Notes under the pieces: model-generated
Databases searched by the model: none
Told to the model about the DNA's origin: nothing
The model's input: the letters and a program-made list of their open reading frames with translations, nothing else
In this document: positions 50,694 through 58,767 of the stretch, one piece after another
Layout of the letters: the number at the start of each line of letters is the position of its first letter
Numbering within the stretch: the stretch's first letter is position 1
Program-made: the position numbers and the translations under genes
Assembly (NCBI GenBank): GCA_046348545.1
Contig: JAXMEB010000004.1
Location: 434,001 to 498,000, forward strand
Length of the DNA stretch: 64,000 nucleotides
Origin: JAXMEB01 sp046348545
GTDB taxonomy: Bacteria; Pseudomonadota; Gammaproteobacteria; Berkiellales; Berkiellaceae
Reading direction: 5' to 3'

Positions 50694-51859
50694 GATAATT
50701 TGAGCGACTCTAAAATGCTTTTGGAAAGGTAGGGTTTAAGCTCCTCCCAGGTCAGGGTGAAATAAATAATCCCGAAGCTGTAGGGTGCTATTTCATATAG
50801 CTGGTAATAAAAGGTGATCCCTTGAGCCTGTATTGCAAAATTATCAGGGAGGTAAAATCCATCCTCGGACATCCATTTTTTGCCATGCTGAGGTGGGCTA
50901 TCAGGGCTAAACCAAAAGCCCTGGTCCTTCAGCGGTAAATTAACATCTAGGTTCTTTTCTTGAATGAATTTGATGCTGGCCTTTTTTAGAAACTCTGGAA
51001 GCCCTGCTTCATCAAATATCATATCCAGTGTAATCGGGCGATTGCCGTTCATATCATAATTCTGATTGAACCAGGAAGAGGTGCCGTGGGCCCCACCGGT
51101 ATATTCATAGTATCGCAGTGATACATGAATAATGTCATCATGCACAAAATTTAGGATTTCTTGAAAATAATAATCGTAGTAATAATTTTGCTGTAAAAAG
51201 CCATAAAAGTCTTTAACCGAGATATTTTTTGCTTTTAGAGCAAGGACTTCTGGGACAAACTGCTTATTTAGCCAGTTTTGAAATTTAGACAAATCTTTAT
51301 TGAAGAATGAGCGTAAATTGGTAAATTCCAATTGGGCTTGATGGCATAGTGAAAAAGGACTGAGTTGATAGGTGACTCGTTCAAAATTGACTTCGGATGA
51401 GAAAAAATCTTGTTGCTTAAGTGTGACATTGTGAGGCGCAAAGTACCAACTATCCTGATCAAGCATCACGAATTTAAAATTATCCAGGGGTGGGTGCCAG
51501 CACTGTCCATGGGGATTAGCCAGACAGAGCTTATCGTGCCATGAATTCAGGAAACTTAAATAAGCGGAAATCAATTGATTTTGGAGCTGACAATGTTTTT
51601 CAAAATCAAATACAGAGTTTTGTCTCATCTGAATCAGATGCTCAAGCTCTTTGAATTCTTTTCGAGCAGCTTGCGCCTCTTCTCTGGGAAGGGTGCTATC
51701 AATGGTTTGGAGGTATCTGTGAGCCAGGTGACTGAATTCTTCAAGAACAGCGTGAGGGGTTGGTCCTACATTCTCCATTTCGGCATAAGTTAACCCGGCT
51801 TGAAATAGCGCGAAGAACAAACAGAAAGTTCGTAAGCCTTGTAGAGCGAGCCTAGCCAT
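50690..51859 (-). CDS. Secreted DUF3298 (RsiV-like) domain protein
   Basis: The 389-residue product starts with a signal peptide (LRTFCLFFALFQAGLTYA). The C-terminal half has the DUF3298 hallmark EYTGGAHGTSSWFNQNYD followed by GNRPITLDMIFDE, found in RsiV and related periplasmic proteins. In RsiV this domain binds lysozyme; no anti-sigma segment is present here, so that role cannot be transferred. The N-terminal half (about 25-150) is helical and unrecognised. Its stop overlaps the stop of the giant gene by 4 bases. Confidence 0.8.
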   Translation of the reverse strand: MARLALQGLRTFCLFFALFQAGLTYAEMENVGPTPHAVLEEFSHLAHRYLQTIDSTLPREEAQAARKEFKELEHLIQMRQNSVFDFEKHCQLQNQLISAYLSFLNSWHDKLCLANPHGQCWHPPLDNFKFVMLDQDSWYFAPHNVTLKQQDFFSSEVNFERVTYQLSPFSLCHQAQLEFTNLRSFFNKDLSKFQNWLNKQFVPEVLALKAKNISVKDFYGFLQQNYYYDYYFQEILNFVHDDIIHVSLRYYEYTGGAHGTSSWFNQNYDMNGNRPITLDMIFDEAGLPEFLKKASIKFIQEKNLDVNLPLKDQGFWFSPDSPPQHGKKWMSEDGFYLPDNFAIQAQGITFYYQLYEIAPYSFGIIYFTLTWEELKPYLSKSILESLKLS

Positions 51860-52004
51860 TCAGATCCCCAATTCGAAACTGAGTCTATTCTACATTTTTT
51901 TGGTTAAACAACCAAAGGTTCTATCGAATTTTCATTTAAAAAACGATAATCCTTCGCTATCATCTAGCAGCAGTACCCATTTAAATAAGTTGACTTTCTA
52001 ACCA

Positions 52005-53231
52005 ATGTCTGTTTTATCCCGCCAAGTTGCGTGCCTGAAAGTATATCTGGAAGACGAGGCGGTCTCCTCTAGCTCAGAACGGTCTGAAAAAGTAGCAGCA
52101 CTTTTTGTACCTGAACTGGTTGTTATCACCCTAGCGATTGACCAAATCAAGACGCGTATGGGGGCTGTTGATGGGAAGTGTCTGCTACCACAACACCGGG
52201 CACTAGAACGGAGACTCGATGAGCTTAAACAATATGCCACTCAGTTTCAGCCTGGCGTTATACCACTTGGGCAGCATCATGGAGAAAGGCTGGTAAAAGG
52301 ACTGTATGCAGAGATGGCGGGGGCAGGTATTCCTTGGCCTAAATCGATCCCTTTAAGAGAAATCCCTTTTTGGCATGCTTTGGGAGCCCCCCAAGAGGCC
52401 TATCAATTTGAGGTTTGTGCACAAAACAAGAACTTATCGTTCCTCGAAAAAGTGTTTCCATATGTCGGTATAGTGATTACAACTGTTTTAGTGCTGGGTG
52501 TTACCGCTAGCAGTGCCGTTACCATACTCAGTTGGGGTTGGCCTGGCATGATGCTATATTTGTGTGTTTCTGCGAAATTAGCTGCGAATTTTGTTGATAT
52601 TCAAGGTGGACCCGAACGCCGAATGGCACGTATTGCACAAGCCCTTTATCGAATGGCAACCGGAATATATTTTCGACAAGGACAATTGACACTACCAAAA
52701 TGCTTCTTAAATCTTCTAGTGAGCAGCACCATGGCAGGTAGTGCCTATGTATCGTGGTTTTTTGCTTGGAATTCTTTAAAGGCATTGCCTTGGATTGTTG
52801 CGATGGGAGAAACAATGATGTGGTATCTCGTTGCAACCTACGCGTGTTCTATGTTTTTCTCATCGTTTAGTCGATTATACGATCCCCTCTATACTTTCCT
52901 ATGGTCATATTTTAATTCATGGATGAATATGAGTGATGTTGATGAGGCTCTCCGTCTTCAACCTGAGACAGTCAGCAGCGTCCAACAGGCTCGAATTGCT
53001 TCTAAGGATGATAAGGCAAAATGTCGAATTGAAAGGATCCGAGTATTGCTTGAAGCAGAAGAAGCTCGTCGAAGAGAAGAGGTTCAAAGAAACAGTCTAC
53101 TGGAAAGAGTACTACAAATTACCCCGCTTCGTGATTTAGAAGCGACTCAGCTTGAAGAGGTCAAGGCTGAGATTCAGCAAGCCATTGACTCCACAATTTT
53201 ACAGCCCCAGCAACACACACCGGAATTATAA
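52005..53231 (+). CDS. Membrane protein with C-terminal coiled coil, unrecognised
   Basis: The 408-residue protein has no recognised family. A soluble N-terminal part of about 140 residues is followed by hydrophobic pairs at about 148-195 and 238-290. The final 90 residues are charged and helical (LLEAEEARRREEVQRN), ending QQHTPEL. It has no signal peptide. Its last 71 bases overlap the cysZ gene on the other strand, tail to tail. The layout (soluble head, hydrophobic pair, coiled coil) is often seen in membrane-associated effectors, but nothing proves that here. Confidence 0.65.
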   Translation: MSVLSRQVACLKVYLEDEAVSSSSERSEKVAALFVPELVVITLAIDQIKTRMGAVDGKCLLPQHRALERRLDELKQYATQFQPGVIPLGQHHGERLVKGLYAEMAGAGIPWPKSIPLREIPFWHALGAPQEAYQFEVCAQNKNLSFLEKVFPYVGIVITTVLVLGVTASSAVTILSWGWPGMMLYLCVSAKLAANFVDIQGGPERRMARIAQALYRMATGIYFRQGQLTLPKCFLNLLVSSTMAGSAYVSWFFAWNSLKALPWIVAMGETMMWYLVATYACSMFFSSFSRLYDPLYTFLWSYFNSWMNMSDVDEALRLQPETVSSVQQARIASKDDKAKCRIERIRVLLEAEEARRREEVQRNSLLERVLQITPLRDLEATQLEEVKAEIQQAIDSTILQPQQHTPEL

Positions 53232-53940
53232 TTAAGTTCAGAATAGGAATGCTGCTGAATATCATGCACATGAATCCAAATCCAATACTCGCGCTCCGGT
53301 TTTTTTTAAGAATTTGCTTGAGCCCAGTAATGGAGATCTGTCGATTGTCCGCAGCATAATCCAAATATTGAAATGCCATCATCCAAGCCCCGAATAAGTA
53401 CAAAATGATAGGCGCAAAGAGATTGAAAATTGGGATGACGTATAAAATTAAGAAAAGGCTACCAGCTAAAAGCGCACGAGGCAAATAGTAAAAGAACTTA
53501 TGAAATTCTCTCATCAGTGCTAGCCCTGACATTTTGAGCAGATTCATAGATGGTGGTATGAAACCAGTTTGCTGATGATCTACTTTTTCAGCCAGAAAGA
53601 CATTAAATGGCGCAGCAATCAAATTCGCGACGAGGGTGCCTGAGAGCGCGATAATAATCAGGATTGCCAACATGACGAGGATGATAATCAAGAGTTTAAC
53701 CGCTGATAACAAATAGTTAAAACTAGATTGCAAGAAGCTTAAAAAGTCTGGCAAATGGTATTCAATTAAGCTGACTTTAGATTGCGTATAATCGTAGCCT
53801 ATATATAAGAAAATTGAAAAAATGAGAATATTAATGATCATCGGGCCATAAGCAAATCGCCTCAAGCCTTTTTCTTTGAAAATAGAAAAACCAGCGCAAA
53901 AAGCATGGACGCCACTTGAAAATGAAGTTTTATTTTTCAT
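53161..53940 (-). CDS. cysZ: Sulfate transporter family protein CysZ
   Basis: CysZ is an inner-membrane protein for high-affinity sulfate uptake (EI24 family). The 259-residue product begins FSSGVHAFCAGFSIFKEKGLRRFAYGP, a typical start, and has several long hydrophobic helices, the loop SGTLVANLIAAPFNVFLAEKV, and a C-terminal IIIPVCVAGAVKLW. The ATG at 53940 is preferred because upstream residues are hydrolase sequence in another frame. It overlaps the yheT-type gene by 11 bases, same strand. No other sulfur genes are nearby apart from the PAPS-reductase-like gene at 40412. Confidence 0.85.
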   Translation of the reverse strand: MKNKTSFSSGVHAFCAGFSIFKEKGLRRFAYGPMIINILIFSIFLYIGYDYTQSKVSLIEYHLPDFLSFLQSSFNYLLSAVKLLIIILVMLAILIIIALSGTLVANLIAAPFNVFLAEKVDHQQTGFIPPSMNLLKMSGLALMREFHKFFYYLPRALLAGSLFLILYVIPIFNLFAPIILYLFGAWMMAFQYLDYAADNRQISITGLKQILKKNRSASIGFGFMCMIFSSIPILNLIIIPVCVAGAVKLWSQWLAESQP

Positions 53941-54940
53941 GATTAAACTGTGATATCCAGCTGAGTAATACACTATCCATCCATTGATATGAAAATCTTT
54001 CGGGCGTTGCACCTAGAAATCCGACGTGTCCTCCATGTTGCGTCAAAATCCAATGAAGATGCGGATTACCGTAATATTTTGATTTGAAAGCATTCGACGA
54101 AACCAAGGGATCGTCTTTTGCATGCAAAATTAAAGTGGGCACTCTAATGTCAGAGATGAAATGCTGAGAACTGCATCGTGTATAATAATCACGAGCATCC
54201 TTAAATCCATTAATCGGTGCGGTGTAAATATCATCAAATTCAAAGATACTGTTCACATGAGCTAAAGAATGCGAACTCAGTTCTGGAAAGTGAGCCTCTA
54301 TGGCTTCAACACTTTTAACTAATGCCTTTGCGAAATATTGATCGTAAATGCGATTCGGTGATGCACCGATTCGGCGAACGCTCGCATATAAATCAAGTGG
54401 AGGTGATATCGCTGAAAGGCTCACAAAAGTATTAGGTTTTAAACCACCCATCTCGCCTGTCATTTTAAGCGCCAGATTAGCGCCCAATGAGAATGATAAA
54501 ATATGAATGGGGATACCGGGATATCGATTAGAAAGGTAGGCTAAGGTTGTTTTTAAATCGTCACTGCGACCACTGTGGTAGGGATGCTGAGCAAGTCCTA
54601 TACCGGTGCCACATCCTCTCAGATTTAATCGACAAGCCCGATACCCTGCTTTGACGAGTTTACGAGTGAGTCTCACCATGTAATTGGAACGATGACTGCC
54701 TGTCAAACCGTGGACTAATAAGCAAATTGGTGCATTCGGATCTGAAGTTGTATTCTCCAGCAAGCTCAAACGGTCTCCATCTCCGAGTTCAATGATATGA
54801 TTGATTTGGAAGGGAGCATCAAAACCCGTTGGCCAAAAAACAGCGGCTAACGTCTGTTGATGTCCCGTTTTAAAAAGAGCGAGTGGCTTAAATGGACGAT
54901 GGTTAAGAGACGTGAGCAGATCAATGCGGGTGTCCAGCAT
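53930..54940 (-). CDS. YheT-family alpha/beta hydrolase
   Basis: The 336-residue protein belongs to the UPF0017/YheT hydrolases: GHQQTLAAVFWP near the start, LVHGLTGSHRSNYMVRL (oxyanion region), NLRGCGTG, the nucleophile elbow SFSLGANLAL (Ser151), the acid in HAKDDPLVS and the His in QHGGHVGFLG. The elbow starts with Ser instead of the usual Gly (S-x-S-x-G). Substrates of the family are probably acyl esters; the true one is unknown. It overlaps cysZ and the metalloprotease gene on the same strand. Confidence 0.9.
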   Translation of the reverse strand: MLDTRIDLLTSLNHRPFKPLALFKTGHQQTLAAVFWPTGFDAPFQINHIIELGDGDRLSLLENTTSDPNAPICLLVHGLTGSHRSNYMVRLTRKLVKAGYRACRLNLRGCGTGIGLAQHPYHSGRSDDLKTTLAYLSNRYPGIPIHILSFSLGANLALKMTGEMGGLKPNTFVSLSAISPPLDLYASVRRIGASPNRIYDQYFAKALVKSVEAIEAHFPELSSHSLAHVNSIFEFDDIYTAPINGFKDARDYYTRCSSQHFISDIRVPTLILHAKDDPLVSSNAFKSKYYGNPHLHWILTQHGGHVGFLGATPERFSYQWMDSVLLSWISQFNHEK

Positions 54941-56042
54941 ATTGATGACGGTATTTTCGACGTAAACGAACTATACCATAAGCTCCTAACAAGAAACATG
55001 CCAGGCTAGAAGGTAAGCTGACTGATACCGTGTCAGCGGTTCCACTCCGAGGCGGTTGTTTAGTCGGAGGCACCACATCAAAACCAATCGTATCCATCGC
55101 CAGCAAGTCAATCGCGCTGACAGCCCCCAACTCCCCATATCCTAAAGTTGGATCTAATAATCCAACGTTCAAGTTGTCTTTCCAATGACTTGCCTGCCGC
55201 CCATCTCCATTATATGAACCGGTTGAAAACAGCGCAGTAGAAGTTTTACCACCATCCAGTGAGAAATATTGCCCTCGATTGCCAATTGCTAAGTCTTGGA
55301 CACCTTTTCCAATCGCAGTGCTTTGCGCTGAATAGCGATACAAGTCAAGTACGCTATAAATAGCATATTGATTAAAATTGATGTTTTGAGGTGCACCGGG
55401 CCCATCTTTTGAGAACGCATCCATAGAGTCTACGCCGCTAACAAACCCTAAAGCATGGCCAATTTCATGCACCGCAACAGAAATAAAATCGAATGCATTG
55501 GCTGCAATGCCGTTGGCTGGATTAAAGTCAAAATTGAAGAGATTGCTGAATTGAATCGTGGCATCAGACGTGCCACTATCGTTTAATAGATTTAATGCCT
55601 TAAGATTTGCGGTAGTCACATTTAAAAAGCGATTATTATTTGAAGCATCGTTGTCTAATGCAATGGTGCCCCTGGCATTGTTGCTGATAAAAGAAAGGTC
55701 GTCTTTTATCCATAGATTTTGCACCGCAATCATATCGGTATTCGATTTTTTATCTTTCAAAAGTGCATTTCGAATGCTGCTATAGCTGGCAACTTGATAG
55801 CTTGCAGACGTTGAACCCAGTACCCCTGAGCTCAGCGTTGTGAATCCAACATTCAGCCGTACTGTGATAGGATCTGACAACACGCTGCTCCATTTTTGTG
55901 CTGCAGCCAAAAATCCATTGCCTGCTGCTGTTCCTGGCGCCGCCCCCCCGATATCATTCAATTGAATCACGAGAGCTGAAGAGTTTTGTGCCACGCAGAT
56001 AGAGGATACCAATATGACTAGGCATAACTTATTCTTAATCAT
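54921..56042 (-). CDS. Secreted zinc metalloprotease with a PEP-CTERM-like tail
   Basis: The 373-residue product has a signal peptide (to about residue 23), then a domain with the metzincin-type zinc motif HEIGHALGF (192-200) and a later IDLLAMDTIGFDV, resembling the NF038122 metalloprotease family. The C-terminus has a proline-rich linker, a hydrophobic helix (SLPSSLACFLLGAYGIV) and a basic end (RLRRKYRH), the layout of a PEP-CTERM sorting tail, though the exact PEP motif is replaced. Bases 54921-54940 overlap the start of the hydrolase gene. It probably acts at the cell surface. Confidence 0.8.
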   Translation of the reverse strand: MIKNKLCLVILVSSICVAQNSSALVIQLNDIGGAAPGTAAGNGFLAAAQKWSSVLSDPITVRLNVGFTTLSSGVLGSTSASYQVASYSSIRNALLKDKKSNTDMIAVQNLWIKDDLSFISNNARGTIALDNDASNNNRFLNVTTANLKALNLLNDSGTSDATIQFSNLFNFDFNPANGIAANAFDFISVAVHEIGHALGFVSGVDSMDAFSKDGPGAPQNINFNQYAIYSVLDLYRYSAQSTAIGKGVQDLAIGNRGQYFSLDGGKTSTALFSTGSYNGDGRQASHWKDNLNVGLLDPTLGYGELGAVSAIDLLAMDTIGFDVVPPTKQPPRSGTADTVSVSLPSSLACFLLGAYGIVRLRRKYRHQYAGHPH

Positions 56043-56124
56043 AGAGCTACAATAACCAAAATAGTTGATAAGCTAACTATAGAAGGTTACTTCAAGATCT
56101 GTAAAGCTACCTTTAGGAGAGGCT

Positions 56125-57597
56125 TTGAAAATTATATTGAGATTTATTTTAGGGTTCGTGGCGCTGATATTTATTAGCCTGATTGCCTTGGGGGTGATGT
56201 TATATACGGCAGATCCCACTCAATATAAACTAACGTTGATAAAAGAATTTAATGAACGTACCGGTATGTATTTAGAGGTTAGGGGCGGGATGACGTTTAC
56301 CTTTAAGCCGCAGCCCAAAGTGATATTATCGGGCGTAACCTTAATGTCGAGTGAAAAGAATCCAGTTTTTTCTTTGAAAGCCAAAGAGTTAGAAATTGAT
56401 TTTACATGGGAACAACTCTACAAACGAAATATCTATCAATATGGATTTGATCTAAAAGAGGGATCTTTTCAAATTAGCTTAAAACAAAATAATAAGAATC
56501 CGAATCGTTTTAAACGATTTAAAGGAACTTTTCATTTTGAAAACGCTGACTATCAATTTAAGGACTTCTTGTATGAGACTCTAGAGGGGACTTATGCTGG
56601 TTCACTGAACTTTCATTTAGGTCCAACTCCGAAGATAAGGGGGCAACTATCACTTTCCAGATGGGGTTTAATGAATCAACAACTCGGTGATCTACCACGC
56701 ATCGACCTTATAAGCGATGCGGATGTCAAAGTTGATTTGAGCATTCAAGAAATGATTGTTCAAAAGTTCCGCTTTCAAGATGTTAAAACGAAATTTATTT
56801 TAAAGAATAGTGTTTTAGATTTAAAGCCATTACGTTTTCGTTTAAATCAAGGCATCTTTGAAGCTCATTTCAGCTCTCAGAGAGTCAGACCCTATAAAAC
56901 GCTGTTAACACTGAAAGGTGAAGAGCTTCGAGTTGGGGATTTATTAAATTCACCGCTTCAAAATCTGGAAGGTGGTTTGATTAAATTGAATATTGCTGGT
57001 GAAGGGAGAGGGGAGACAATTCAGTCGATGCTTGCAAGCTTTAATGGACGTACAATATTAGAAATGGGCCCATTGGTTGTGAAAAATACTAAAGAATTCA
57101 GAACCTCGGAAGGTTTTTTTCTCAGCCTTTTTAGCTTTGCAGGCAGCAAGGCCAGAGATGTCAAATTTGAATGTGCGGTTGCCAAAGCCGATGTTCGAAA
57201 TGGAATTGCCTATTTTAATCCGGGTATTGGCATTCAAACACAGGATGCTAACATCCTCGGTAGTGGGGAGATTAATTTAGTCAAACAGCAAGTCGCGATA
57301 GAGTTAGGCTTAGATCATAAAAGCCCCGTGAGTTTGCAGGTCGGTTCCTTTGACAACTATCTTAAAATCACTGGCCCTATTGATAGGCCTCAATACAAAA
57401 TATCAGGAGCTAATGTGGTGGCAGAAAGCGGGAGTATTTTAGCTGCGGTTGTAACGGGGGGAGTTTCATTAATCGCTCAAAAAATGCTACAGGAAACGTC
57501 GAAAATTCGAAATCCCTGTGAAATGGTTCGACAGTCCAATACCACGGCAGATAAGTCATCAGACAAACGGAGAAAAAAGGAAAACCAACGAGATTGA
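56125..57597 (+). CDS. AsmA-like membrane protein
   Basis: The 490-residue protein has one N-terminal membrane helix (about 3-28) followed by the AsmA pattern LIKEFNERTGMYLEVRGGMTFTFKPQPKV, repeated beta-rich segments, and a C-terminal LGSGEINLVKQQV with PQYKISGANVV. AsmA-like proteins are bridge-type lipid carriers of the inner membrane/periplasm. It is shorter than E. coli AsmA (617). A TTG start is used, with a strong AGGAGA site upstream. It sits alone with its own 82-bp leader. Confidence 0.82.
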   Translation: MKIILRFILGFVALIFISLIALGVMLYTADPTQYKLTLIKEFNERTGMYLEVRGGMTFTFKPQPKVILSGVTLMSSEKNPVFSLKAKELEIDFTWEQLYKRNIYQYGFDLKEGSFQISLKQNNKNPNRFKRFKGTFHFENADYQFKDFLYETLEGTYAGSLNFHLGPTPKIRGQLSLSRWGLMNQQLGDLPRIDLISDADVKVDLSIQEMIVQKFRFQDVKTKFILKNSVLDLKPLRFRLNQGIFEAHFSSQRVRPYKTLLTLKGEELRVGDLLNSPLQNLEGGLIKLNIAGEGRGETIQSMLASFNGRTILEMGPLVVKNTKEFRTSEGFFLSLFSFAGSKARDVKFECAVAKADVRNGIAYFNPGIGIQTQDANILGSGEINLVKQQVAIELGLDHKSPVSLQVGSFDNYLKITGPIDRPQYKISGANVVAESGSILAAVVTGGVSLIAQKMLQETSKIRNPCEMVRQSNTTADKSSDKRRKKENQRD

Positions 57598-57666
57598 CGA
57601 ATTTAGTTGTAAAGCATATTATATTCATTCAAATATATCGTAACCTATTGATTTATAGGATTATTA

Positions 57667-57879
57667 ATGAAGCCAAATCAAAAGAAAATGGGTATTAAAC
57701 GCATTAAATCCGACGGCGTGACGATATTTGAGATATTCGGTCTTGAAAACGATTTAAAAGCCTATAAAGAGGTTTTAAAAGGGTTAAAAGCTGAAATTCA
57801 AAAGCAGAGAATGAAAATTATTGCCTCTGGTCAACCGATCCCAGTCGTTCGCACGCCGCAAAGCGTCGAAATTCATTAA
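57667..57879 (+). CDS. Small 70-residue basic protein, unrecognised
   Basis: The ATG follows TAGGATTATTA, a usable ribosome site. The product is basic at both ends with a helical centre (LENDLKAYKEVLKGLKAEIQ) and a short C-terminal tail (IPVVRTPQSVEIH). No family is recognised. It stands between the AsmA-like gene and ttcA on the same strand, with 69 and 63 bases on either side. The clean start and codon pattern support coding. Confidence 0.6.
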   Translation: MKPNQKKMGIKRIKSDGVTIFEIFGLENDLKAYKEVLKGLKAEIQKQRMKIIASGQPIPVVRTPQSVEIH

Positions 57880-57942
57880 TTTTTCTTGTCAGCCTGATTA
57901 ATAACCCTTAATCTAGGGGTTTCCAACCATCTATTTTTTTAA

Positions 57943-58767
57943 ATGCAAACTAACATACCTGTTCAAATGGTGAGTGTTGTACCACCCAAAATCATATCTA
58001 ATCCCCTTCAAAAGGTCGAAAAGAAGCTATTACATTATCTTCGGAAAGCGATTTCTGAATTTAATTTGATTCAAAAGGGCGACCGGGTGATGGTTTGTTT
58101 ATCGGGTGGTAAAGATTCATTTACGTTGCTGATGCTATTAAAAAAACTACAGCTTCAATCTCGTCAAAAGTTCGAGCTGTTTTCTTTCACGCTTGATCAA
58201 TCGCAACCGGGTTGGGATGATAGTGCGCTGCGCACTTATTTAGAAGGACATGAGATCCCTTATGAGGTGTTGAAGCGGGATACTTATTCAGTGGTTAAAC
58301 GGGTTGTACCTGAAGGTAAAACGTATTGTGGTTTATGCTCGCGGTTACGCCGGGGGAATATTTATGCTTATGCCAAAGCAAATGGCTTCAATAAAATTGC
58401 ATTAGGTCATCATCGCGATGATCTGTTACATAGTTTATTGATGGGAATATTGTATAACGGCGAAATTCGAAGTATGCCGCCTAAGTTGATTTCTAAAGAA
58501 GGGCAGGTTGTCATTCGTCCTCTGGTATACTGTCAGGAGAGTGATATTCGTCATTATGCTGAGTTGAAAGCCTTTCCGTTGATTCCTTGTACCTTATGCG
58601 GATCGCAAGCAAATCTAGCTCGTGTTAAAGTGAAGCGATTGATTGAATCATTAGCGCTAGAGAATCCTAAAGTACCTAGCAATATGTTGAGAGCCCTGCA
58701 AAATATACGGCCTCGCCATTTAATGGATAAGAAGCTCTGGGATTTCAAAGGAATGGAAGATGCCTGA
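57943..58767 (+). CDS. ttcA: tRNA 2-thiocytidine biosynthesis protein TtcA
   Basis: TtcA thiolates cytidine 32 of certain tRNAs, using an Fe-S cluster and ATP. The 274-residue protein has the PP-loop SGGKDSFTLL, the CxxC pair CGLCSRLRRG and a second CTLCGSQANL, and GHHRDDLLHSLLM. The length is typical. The last 8 bases overlap the methyltransferase-like gene. Confidence 0.95.
   Translation: MQTNIPVQMVSVVPPKIISNPLQKVEKKLLHYLRKAISEFNLIQKGDRVMVCLSGGKDSFTLLMLLKKLQLQSRQKFELFSFTLDQSQPGWDDSALRTYLEGHEIPYEVLKRDTYSVVKRVVPEGKTYCGLCSRLRRGNIYAYAKANGFNKIALGHHRDDLLHSLLMGILYNGEIRSMPPKLISKEGQVVIRPLVYCQESDIRHYAELKAFPLIPCTLCGSQANLARVKVKRLIESLALENPKVPSNMLRALQNIRPRHLMDKKLWDFKGMEDA

Noticed and set aside
51899..51916. 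Small stem-loop TTTGGTT-AAAC-AACCAAA near 51899 as a terminator
   Set aside because: It lies upstream of both adjacent genes (divergent), not after a coding region, and the stem is only 7 bp.
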